A stretch of DNA of 6,279 nt from the NCBI GenBank assembly GCA_023300255.1, contig JALZWC010000768.1, forward strand, positions 1-6,279, in the 5' to 3' direction. The notes under the pieces are model-generated. The model was not told the origin of the DNA. It saw only the letters and a list, made by a program, of their open reading frames with translations, and made no database searches. The position numbers and the translations under genes are program-made. Position 1 is the first letter of the stretch. Each line of letters begins with the position of its first letter. This document shows positions 1-5,971 of the stretch, in pieces. Source of the DNA: Saprospiraceae bacterium (lineage in GTDB: Bacteria > Bacteroidota > Bacteroidia > Chitinophagales > Saprospiraceae).

Positions 1-12
1 GGGACGACACCT

Positions 13-106
13 TGTAACCCATGACGCAGTCGTGGGAGATGTCCTGTAACCCATGACGCAGTCGTGGGAAAAAGAAGCCATCCTATACCTCATGCCGCAG
101 CTAGGA
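13..106. repeat. REP-like palindromic repeats, two exact copies plus one degenerate copy
   Basis: Two identical 25-base units lie at 13-37 and 45-69, 32 bases apart. Each contains CCCATGACGCAGTCGTGGG, which folds into an 8-bp stem (one G-T pair) with a GCA loop (18-36 in copy 1). A third, diverged unit at 81-106 keeps the ATGCCGCAG core and has TCCTA/TAGGA ends that pair. Bases 1-4 (GGGA) match the end of a unit, so the array probably continues left of the window. The form resembles the short palindromes dispersed in many Bacteroidota genomes, some linked to IS200-like REP-associated transposases; that link is inference, as no transposase is present here. Confidence 0.75.
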
Positions 107-183
107 GAAACGCAAGTCCTCTACATAACAAAATGTCGAAATGTATAAAATATAGCAAACAATCAAATTATAATTTTTTCTAC

Positions 184-215
184 TTGACAATATACGACAC
201 TTTAGCCTACATTTG
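184..215 (+). promoter_or_regulatory. candidate Bacteroidota-type promoter
   Basis: TTG at 184-186 is followed by 21 bases and then TACATTTG at 208-215, an exact match to the Bacteroidota -7 element TAnnTTTG with spacing in the known range (about 17-23). Transcription would begin near 222 and run rightward. The next gene starts about 500 bases downstream, so the element would drive either a long leader for the protease or a separate short RNA. I found no exact TAnnTTTG nearer to the protease start. Confidence 0.4.
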
Positions 216-257
216 CAGAGCAATCAATCTAAAAATATATTTACAGCTCAACCTTCA

Positions 258-280
258 TTACTAGTTCCTCTAACTAGTAA
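258..280. repeat. perfect 9-bp inverted repeat (hairpin or operator)
   Basis: TTACTAGTT (258-266) and AACTAGTAA (272-280) are exact reverse complements separated by CCTCT. No T-run follows on either strand, so this is not a normal intrinsic terminator. It could be an RNA hairpin in a leader or a protein-binding palindrome. It lies about 36 bases downstream of the start site predicted for the promoter-like element at 184-215. Confidence 0.6.
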
Positions 281-529
281 AATGTATCGATAAACATTCT
301 TTCCAATTATTTTGAAAGCGATACAACCTATCACAAAAAGACAACTATAAAAAAGTTAGCTTAGACATTCCTGTCTGAGCAGAATATCTATTGAAGTTAT
401 TCAAAGATGGATAGTTTGAACTATTCTTTAAAAATAATTTCATCGTAAAAACCGAAATTAAGTACAACAGTTATGACCGATTATTCCTACGAACCGACAA
501 CATTGAAAAGTATTTCCAATCTACATTAC

Positions 530-566
530 AGGAAATAAAGAAATTAATTCTCCTAATTTCTTTCCT
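530..566. repeat. 10-bp inverted repeat with flanking AGG/CCT pairing
   Basis: AAAGAAATTA (537-546) and TAATTTCTTT (554-563) are exact reverse complements around a 7-base loop. After a four-base bulge (533-536), AGG (530-532) can also pair with CCT (564-566). The stem is A/T rich, and no T-run follows. Its role is unknown; it lies about 160 bases before the protease start. Confidence 0.5.
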
Positions 567-722
567 GAAAAGTTTACAACAAGACGATCACAAGAGCACC
601 ACCATGTGCTGGATACAACGAATCTAAACGATTACACATTCTTCCAATTACGATGATAATGGATTGGACTTTCCTTTCTATTAGTATCCATGTTTTTCTT
701 TTAACCGATTACAGTTCAATCC

Positions 723-3017
723 ATGAAATTACCCTTTCTTACACTATTCTTATTTTTTTTCTTGTCAATTACAACAAACGCACAACACCAAAAATGCGCA
801 TCTGACGAACATACAGAGAAACTAATGAAGGACCCTGCTTACGAGCAAGATTTTAGGTCCCGTTTAAAAGCCTATAGAACAAAAGCTGCTGCAACGACTG
901 CTCAATCCAGAAGCGTTTGTGGCAATACCGTAACCTTACCAATAGCGGTACATTTTCAAAATGTTAATACGTCAGATAGAGCTTGTTTAGAAACTTTAGT
1001 GAATGAACAAATCAATCGACTAAATGCAGACTTCCAAGGACTGAACGAAGATATTTCTTCTTGGACCAACAATGCTGCTGCGTTTTTTCCGGAAACTTCT
1101 AATGGAGAAATGTGCGTAGAATTTTGCGTCGCTACTCAAAATCATCCAGCTGGTTATGGCATTAATAATGGCCAAATGGCCGTAACTATTAATCGTTTTA
1201 CTGGAGATTCTAATAGCGATTGGAGTGGCTATATCAATATCTTCGTTATGGATTTAGGAGATAATTTATTGGGCTATTCCCCGCTAGGAGGAAGAGGCTA
1301 CGGCGATGGAGTAGTAATCGGAAAACATGCTTTTGGTGGCACAGGAGCATGTGGAGATGTTAGTACAGCAAGCACCTTAGACAGAGGTCGGACCTTGACG
1401 CATGAATTAGGACATTACTTTTTCTTATATCATGTTTGGGGAAATGTCGAAAGCTGTAATTTCGATGACGGCGTTTCCGATACACCTACTTGTAATGCAC
1501 CGAATTTTTTCTGCCCATCTTTAGGAAAAACATCTTGTGGTACAGTAGATCTACACATGAATTATATGGACTATTCCAATGACGAATGTATGTATATGTA
1601 CTCTGCTCAACAAGTTACTCGTATGGAAAATTGGGTGTCTGCTAACTTGAGTCATGTAGCTAATAATGCTGCGACTGTATGTGGTTTAGTTACAACTGTT
1701 ACTTGTGAAGATGGCATTCAGAATGGAACAGAAACTGGAATAGATTGCGGCGGTTCTTGTGCCCCTTGTGCTGCACAAGTTACCTGTACAGATGGTATAC
1801 AGAATGGAACAGAAACAGGGATAGATTGTGGCGGTTCTTGTGCCCCTTGTGCAATCGTATCAACTTGTACGGATGGCATACAAAATGGAACAGAAACAGA
1901 TATAGATTGTGGCGGTTCTTGTGCCCCTTGTATTGGTGTACCAACCTGTAATGATAATATACAAAACGGTACGGAAACAGGAATAGATTGTGGTGGTTCT
2001 TGTGCTCCTTGTGTGGCAGAAGCTACTTGTACAGATGGTATACAAAACGGTAACGAAACAGGAGTGGATTGTGGAGGAGCTTGTGCGCCTTGTGTAACAA
2101 ATACAGGTTGCGACTTAAGTGCAATTACCGTTAATATTACGCCTGATTTGTATGGCAGTGAAACTACTTGGGATATCAAAGACGAAAGTGGTGCTACTAT
2201 GGCAACAGGTGGACCCTATACGGATAATGATCGGACTACTATAAGTATTGATTTATGTATACCTTCAGATTGTTATATTTTTACGATCTATGATGCCTTC
2301 GGAGATGGTATTTGTTGTGACTGGGGTAATGGAGAATATAACGTAACCGATGCAGCAGGAACTACACTTCTTAGTGGCGGTCAATTTGGATTTTTAGAAA
2401 CTAAAACGCTAAGCGTTGGCGGTCCTGATTGTGGGACGATTATTCCTCCAGCATTTTGTACTGCACCAAGTGCATCTAATGTAGGCTATTTTACTGACTT
2501 TACTAGAGTACAAGTAATTTGGGATGCAGTACCAGATGGAAGTAGATATACTGTACAATATAGAGCAGTAGGGGAAACAAGATGGAGAACAACGACTACA
2601 AGTAGAACCGTAAAAACATTAAGACGTTTACTAACTGGAACTACTTATGAGTATCAATTGCGTTCTAGATGTCCAAATGGTTGGACTGGATATTCTGATA
2701 TTCGAACATTCACAACGCTCAGTGGTCGAGTGCCAGCAGGAGTGATACTTCAGGAGTATGAAGAAATTACTTTAAATAGAATCTTCCCAAATCCTGCTAC
2801 GGATAATTTGAAATTAGATTATACATTGGAAGTGGATGGCGAAGTAGAAATCATTGTTTATGACATGCTTGGTAAACAAGTACAAGTAATCAAAGAACAT
2901 CAAGATGATGGCGTACAAAAAGTGATTGTAGATGTATCTAATTTAGAAGCAGGTACGCATATTATTCAAATACGCACAGCAGAAGAGATGGTCGTAAAGA
3001 AGTTTATTAAACATTAA
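723..3017 (+). CDS. secreted M43 (pappalysin-like) zinc metalloprotease with T9SS type A sorting domain
   Basis: Predicted extracellular metzincin protease of 764 residues. Residues 1-20 are a signal peptide with likely cleavage at TNA|Q. A short pro-region follows, containing Cys25. The catalytic domain spans roughly 65-315, with zinc motif HELGHYFFLYH (H227, E228, H231, H237), then VWG, a DDGVSDTP segment, and the Met-turn NYMDY (Met282). Residues 327-461 are five 27-residue cysteine repeats. Residues 462-569 form a domain with YDAFGDGICC (523-532), about 579-666 is Fn3-like, and 686-764 is a T9SS tail beginning RIFPNPATDN and ending in VKKFIKH. The start is the only in-frame ATG after the stop at 702-704. 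The eighth position of the zinc motif is Phe, where family members as I remember them mostly have Gly or Asn. The substrate is unknown. The downstream terminator suggests a single-gene transcript. Confidence 0.93.
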   Translation: MKLPFLTLFLFFFLSITTNAQHQKCASDEHTEKLMKDPAYEQDFRSRLKAYRTKAAATTAQSRSVCGNTVTLPIAVHFQNVNTSDRACLETLVNEQINRLNADFQGLNEDISSWTNNAAAFFPETSNGEMCVEFCVATQNHPAGYGINNGQMAVTINRFTGDSNSDWSGYINIFVMDLGDNLLGYSPLGGRGYGDGVVIGKHAFGGTGACGDVSTASTLDRGRTLTHELGHYFFLYHVWGNVESCNFDDGVSDTPTCNAPNFFCPSLGKTSCGTVDLHMNYMDYSNDECMYMYSAQQVTRMENWVSANLSHVANNAATVCGLVTTVTCEDGIQNGTETGIDCGGSCAPCAAQVTCTDGIQNGTETGIDCGGSCAPCAIVSTCTDGIQNGTETDIDCGGSCAPCIGVPTCNDNIQNGTETGIDCGGSCAPCVAEATCTDGIQNGNETGVDCGGACAPCVTNTGCDLSAITVNITPDLYGSETTWDIKDESGATMATGGPYTDNDRTTISIDLCIPSDCYIFTIYDAFGDGICCDWGNGEYNVTDAAGTTLLSGGQFGFLETKTLSVGGPDCGTIIPPAFCTAPSASNVGYFTDFTRVQVIWDAVPDGSRYTVQYRAVGETRWRTTTTSRTVKTLRRLLTGTTYEYQLRSRCPNGWTGYSDIRTFTTLSGRVPAGVILQEYEEITLNRIFPNPATDNLKLDYTLEVDGEVEIIVYDMLGKQVQVIKEHQDDGVQKVIVDVSNLEAGTHIIQIRTAEEMVVKKFIKH
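1701..2105 (+). repeat. five tandem 81-base repeats encoding Cys-rich 27-residue units
   Basis: Five in-frame units of exactly 81 bases encode residues 327-461 of the protease. The unit is TCxDGIQNGTETGIDCGGSC followed by APC and four variable linker residues. Cysteines are at unit positions 2, 16, 20 and 23, with conserved Asp4, Glu11 and Asp15. Units 1-4 differ mainly in the linker and a few single residues; unit 5 is the most diverged (NETGVDCGGAC). Similar repeats occur in secreted Bacteroidota and myxobacterial proteins. A disulfide-bonded, perhaps metal-binding, spacer stalk is inference. Confidence 0.9.
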
Positions 3018-3023
3018 TAAATA

Positions 3024-3163
3024 AGAAGTCAGAACGTTTCACTGTGAGAAGTCAGAACGCTACGCTGTCAGATTGCTAACAACTCTTACAAGCACGATGT
3101 TCTCAACGTCATAAGTCTGACCTCTGACAGTCCCTAAAGGGGACGATCTGACCTCTGACTTCT
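3024..3163. repeat. nested inverted-repeat element in the intergenic spacer
   Basis: The ends are perfect 10-bp inverted repeats, AGAAGTCAGA (3024-3033) and TCTGACTTCT (3154-3163). The left end is duplicated: AGAAGTCAGAACG occurs at 3024-3036 and 3047-3059. On the right, TCTGACCTCTGAC occurs at 3116-3128 and 3147-3159. Inside, CTGTCAGA (3065-3072) pairs with TCTGACAG (3123-3130), and GTCCC/GGGAC (3130-3134 and 3140-3144) forms a small hairpin. There is no coding content and no obvious target duplication at the ends. It reads as a dispersed non-coding repeat or a large RNA fold after the protease stop. Confidence 0.7.
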
Positions 3164-3206
3164 ACATTTATGTAAATAAAAAATTGAGTTTAATATCATT
3201 TTATAC

Positions 3207-3243
3207 AAAAGCTATATCGATGCATTTCGGTATAGCTTTTTTT
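3207..3243 (+). terminator. intrinsic terminator of the protease gene
   Basis: AAAAGCTATA (3207-3216) pairs with TATAGCTTTT (3231-3240). The stem continues inward through a T-G pair and CGA/TCG around a TGCATT loop, giving about 14 bp. A run of seven T (3237-3243) follows at once on the + strand. It lies about 190 bases after the protease stop and before the promoter of the next gene, so the two genes are probably separate transcripts. Confidence 0.85.
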
Positions 3244-3272
3244 ATTTCAATATTGTTAAAAATAATGCTACA

Positions 3273-3301
3273 TTTGATCTAATTGAAATCGGATACTTTT
3301 G
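3273..3301 (+). promoter_or_regulatory. promoter of the DUF3604-GNAT unit
   Basis: TTTG (3273-3276), 17 bases, then TACTTTTG (3294-3301) fits the Bacteroidota -33/-7 consensus (TTTG and TAnnTTTG). Transcription would start near 3308, leaving a leader of about 25 bases before the ATG at 3333. A second exact -7 match, TACATTTG at 3269-3276, overlaps the -33 element but has no well-spaced TTG upstream. There is no Shine-Dalgarno sequence before the start, which is normal for this phylum. Confidence 0.6.
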
Positions 3302-3332
3302 TCCAAAAAAAGACTCACTTTGACATTCAATA

Positions 3333-5231
3333 ATGTTCCACCAATCTAATAAAGTTAAAACCCTATTATTTTTTAGCCTATCCGTATTATTTATTAATTG
3401 TTCAGACAATACCGAACAACGAATATTTGAACCCATTACCACTAAAGTCAATACACAAAGAACAGCTGGATATGCGGAAACTAGAAATGCTTATTTTGGA
3501 GATTTTCATATTCATACCAGTTGGTCCTTTGATGCTTTTATATTTAATGTGCGGACGACCCCCGATGATGCCTATCGCTTTGGAAAAGGCGAAGCAATCT
3601 CACATGTATCTGGGAGACCCATTCGGTTAGGTCGACCATTAGATTTTATGGCTGTTTCGGATCATTCTGAATATATGGGGGTGATGATGCAGATGATAGA
3701 TAAAAGCAATCCACTATCTAAGTTACCAATGGCAGAAAGCATTAATAATTCAGATGTCAAAGAATCCAAAAAAGCTTTTGGAAAAATAGGATTTTCATTG
3801 GCAACGAGTTGGCCTTATAAAGAATTAATTAAAGGGGATGTGATTCAAAATACTTGGGAGCAGATAGTAGCAGCAGCCGATCGGCATTATGAACCTGGAA
3901 AATTCACCACATTTCCAGCCTATGAATGGACCTCCTCTCCAGCAGTAATTTTAAATTGGCCGCAGTATGCTCAAAACATGCATCGAAATGTTATATTCAA
4001 AGGAGGGAAAGTTTCTGGCATTCCTTTTTCTTCTTTTGATTCTCAAAATCCAGAAGATCTTTGGGAATGGATGGAGCTACAGCGAACTAAAGGAATAGAG
4101 TTGATGGCGATTCCTCATAATGCGAATATAAGTGACGGGCGTATGTATGCATTGACAAAAGATAATGGGGATGCAATAGACTTAGCTTATGTCAAATCTA
4201 GAATGCGGAATGAACCCGTCAATGAAGTTTTACAAATCAAAGGCCAATCAATGGCGCATCCTTCCTTATCTCCGAATGATGAATTTGCAGATTTTGAAGT
4301 CTATCAAAATACCTTAGGTAGTAGTGATCCAAGAGTGCAGAGTCGAGTGAAAGGCAGTTTTGTAAGAGAAGCGTTGAAGGATGGTTTGGCAATAGCACAG
4401 GAAGTAGGAGAGAATCCGTTTAAGTTTGGTTTTATAGGTAGTACAGATTGTCATAATGGAGCAAGCAATATAGAAGAAGATAACAATATAGGAAAGTCAG
4501 GGGTACAAGATTTGACAGCAGAACTAAGAATGAGCAATGCATCTGGCCAAGCTCGAAATAGGCAAAGCTCTATCGCAGGCGTCGCAGGCGTATGGGCAAA
4601 AGAAAATACGAGAGAAGCGATCTTTGAAGCATTTGAACGAAAGGAAGTATTTGCTACCTCTGGTCCAAGAATTAAAGTTCGCTTCTTTGCTAGTTGGGAT
4701 TGGGATACCTTAAATATGAATCAAACAAATTGGGTGTCAACCGCTTATCACCTGGGGGTTCCAATGGGAGGTGATTTAGTAAACAGACCATCCAATACTA
4801 AAGGACCATCTTTCTTGGTAAATGCTATAAAAGATAGTGAAGGAGCAAATTTAGATCGAGTGCAAGTAGTCAAAGGATGGGTAGATAAAGAAGGACAAAC
4901 ACAGGAACAAATTTTTGATGTGGTTTGGTCGGATAATAGAGTAGTGGCTGCTAATGGAAAACTGCCAGCAGTAGGTACAACCGTTGATCTATCAACGGCA
5001 ACTTATACAAATGATATAGGAGCAATCACATTGCAAACTATCTGGGTAGACCCAATGTTTGATGCGGCGCTCTCCGCATTTTACTATCTCCGCGTATTAG
5101 AAATTCCTACACCTCGCTGGACGACGTACGACGCTGTAAATGTAGGCGTCCCTTTACCAAATGAAGTACCTGCAACCATTCAAGAACGAGCATGGAGTTC
5201 TCCTATTTGGTACAATGGTAAATCTGAATAG
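3333..5231 (+). CDS. DUF3604 family lipoprotein, predicted PHP-like metal-dependent hydrolase
   Basis: The 632-residue product has a lipoprotein signal ending at Cys23 (LFINC). The next residues, SDNTE, are acidic, like surface-export signals of Bacteroidota lipoproteins. The body matches DUF3604 and is full length. FGDFHIHTSWSFDA (55-68) supplies H59 and H61, AVSDHSEYMG supplies D110 and H111, IPHNAN supplies H262, and GSTDCHNG supplies D372 and H374. The end has the family-like ERAWSSPIWY. This set of His and Asp residues resembles the metal site of PHP-type phosphoesterases. The reaction and substrate are not known, and I infer only a metal-dependent hydrolase at the outer membrane. The segment GQSMAHP (304-310) differs from the GDSE-HP I recall as usual here. 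It has its own promoter and probably shares a transcript with the GNAT gene 17 bases downstream. Confidence 0.9.
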   Translation: MFHQSNKVKTLLFFSLSVLFINCSDNTEQRIFEPITTKVNTQRTAGYAETRNAYFGDFHIHTSWSFDAFIFNVRTTPDDAYRFGKGEAISHVSGRPIRLGRPLDFMAVSDHSEYMGVMMQMIDKSNPLSKLPMAESINNSDVKESKKAFGKIGFSLATSWPYKELIKGDVIQNTWEQIVAAADRHYEPGKFTTFPAYEWTSSPAVILNWPQYAQNMHRNVIFKGGKVSGIPFSSFDSQNPEDLWEWMELQRTKGIELMAIPHNANISDGRMYALTKDNGDAIDLAYVKSRMRNEPVNEVLQIKGQSMAHPSLSPNDEFADFEVYQNTLGSSDPRVQSRVKGSFVREALKDGLAIAQEVGENPFKFGFIGSTDCHNGASNIEEDNNIGKSGVQDLTAELRMSNASGQARNRQSSIAGVAGVWAKENTREAIFEAFERKEVFATSGPRIKVRFFASWDWDTLNMNQTNWVSTAYHLGVPMGGDLVNRPSNTKGPSFLVNAIKDSEGANLDRVQVVKGWVDKEGQTQEQIFDVVWSDNRVVAANGKLPAVGTTVDLSTATYTNDIGAITLQTIWVDPMFDAALSAFYYLRVLEIPTPRWTTYDAVNVGVPLPNEVPATIQERAWSSPIWYNGKSE

Positions 5232-5248
5232 TTATAATAATTGTAGAA

Positions 5249-5872
5249 ATGGAAAAAATAGAACTTAGAAAATCGCAAAAATCAGAAGTAGCTATTGCTG
5301 TACCTTTAATCTATAGTTCCGGCCCACCTAGTTTTGAATATGTTTTTAAAAATGATCAAGTGAGTGCAGTTGATTTTTTAAATCATGCCTTTGTAAGAGA
5401 CGGTGGAGAATTTAGTTATGACAATCATTATTCCTTATATTTTGATAATAAAATGGTTGGTATTGGAAGTGTATTTGATGCTAAACAAGCTGCTTCTTTT
5501 ACTTTATATGATGGAATGAATATTATTCGATTTTATCAATTTAAAAGTTTGAGCGTTATTAAAAATGGCTTACAAGTAGAAGGGCTGATTAAATTACCTA
5601 AGAGAAAAGAAATTGTTTTAGCGCATTTAGGTATTCAACCAGATATGCAAGGAAAAGGATTGGGTACAAAGTTAATTGATGCTTTAATGGAGAAAGCGAA
5701 TAAGGATTCGGATAGCCGGTTTATTCTAGATGTCTCTGAAGAAAATCCAAGAGCAAAGGCATTGTATGATCGGTTGGGTTTTACAACCACTAAAACAAAT
5801 AAGTCTTCTTTGAAAAATAAACATTCTTATGTGGCGAATCATTTTAGGATGGAGCGAATTCTTGAGCTGTAA
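5249..5872 (+). CDS. GNAT family N-acetyltransferase
   Basis: A cytoplasmic acetyl-CoA-dependent N-acyltransferase of 207 residues. The acetyl-CoA binding motif A is clear: LGIQPDMQGKGLGTKLIDAL, with the Q-x-x-G-x-G loop at residues 134-139. It is followed by the usual LDVSEENPRAKALYDRLGF strand and helix, in which Asn and the Tyr of ALY are typical of the fold. The N-terminal segment (AVPLIYSSGPPSFEYVF) and a hydrophilic insert before motif A are consistent with a full-length single-domain GNAT. There is no signal peptide or membrane segment. The start lies 17 bases after the DUF3604 stop with no promoter between, so co-transcription is likely. The acceptor could be an amine-bearing small molecule or a protein; the sequence does not say which. 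Confidence 0.9.
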   Translation: MEKIELRKSQKSEVAIAVPLIYSSGPPSFEYVFKNDQVSAVDFLNHAFVRDGGEFSYDNHYSLYFDNKMVGIGSVFDAKQAASFTLYDGMNIIRFYQFKSLSVIKNGLQVEGLIKLPKRKEIVLAHLGIQPDMQGKGLGTKLIDALMEKANKDSDSRFILDVSEENPRAKALYDRLGFTTTKTNKSSLKNKHSYVANHFRMERILEL

Positions 5873-5901
5873 TAGTTTTAAAAGTACATAGAGCCACAAA
5901 G

Positions 5902-5952
5902 ACACAAAGGCACAAAGATGTTTATTCTCTGTGCCTCTGTATTCTTATTTTT
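5902..5952 (+). terminator. hairpin with T-rich tail between convergent genes
   Basis: ACAAAGGCACA (5904-5914) pairs with TGTGCCTCTGT (5930-5940) with one mismatch. The stem extends inward through AGA/TCT, giving about 13 paired bases. A T-rich stretch (5942-5952) follows on the + strand, so it probably ends the DUF3604-GNAT transcript. The purine-rich side, with ACACAAAGGCACAAAG, resembles a common intergenic repeat type, so it may be a repeat that also serves as a terminator. No close T-run lies on the other side. Confidence 0.55.
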
Positions 5953-5971
5953 TACCTTTCTGCTAACAAAG

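Larger units (their letters stand above)
107..722. other. long non-coding region upstream of the protease gene
   Basis: I find no supportable gene on either strand here. The longest stop-free runs (about 70 codons) are expected by chance in DNA this AT-rich and look like no family I recognise. The region holds a promoter-like element at 184-215 and a series of inverted repeats. Two are strong (258-280 and 530-566). Weaker ones lie at 281-298, at 299-318 (CTTTC/GAAAG with inner AA/TT), at 359-380 (GCTTAGAC/GTCTGAGC, one wobble) and at 409-426 (GGATAGTTTGAACTATTC). It may be a long leader of the protease gene, a small RNA locus, or plain spacer. Confidence 0.5.

Noticed and set aside
13..69. 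Start of a CRISPR array
   Set aside because: The spacing between the two exact units is only 7 bases, too short for spacers, and the unit is a strong palindrome typical of REP elements.
64..264. Open frame of 66 codons on the + strand
   Set aside because: It begins inside the palindromic repeat array, has no recognisable domain, and contains the promoter-like element; its composition is that of AT-rich spacer.
415..627. Stop-free run of about 70 codons (VKTEIKYNSYDRLFLR and onward), considered as a gene relic
   Set aside because: A run of this length is expected by chance in about 700 bases of AT-rich DNA read in six frames. It has no suitable start, and neither it nor the neighbouring frame matches a family I know.
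1701..2105. CRISPR-like regular spacing of repeats
   Set aside because: The whole 81-base unit is conserved, in frame and inside a clear coding sequence, with no unique spacers.
1718..2179. Long minus-strand frame opposite the protease repeats
   Set aside because: It is a shadow of the five 81-base repeats: a multiple-of-three unit keeps the opposite frame open. Its Pro/Gln/Ser-rich repeats reflect the coding strand.
3024..3163. Insertion sequence or MITE with target-site duplication
   Set aside because: The ends are inverted repeats, but the flanking bases show no direct duplication and no transposase is present, so only a repeat is called.
3242..3451. Minus-strand frame of 69 codons
   Set aside because: It overlaps the terminator, the promoter and the start of the well-supported DUF3604 gene, and its product has no recognisable features.
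723..5872. One operon covering the protease, DUF3604 and GNAT genes
   Set aside because: A strong intrinsic terminator (3207-3243) followed by a well-spaced promoter (3273-3301) separates the protease from the other two.
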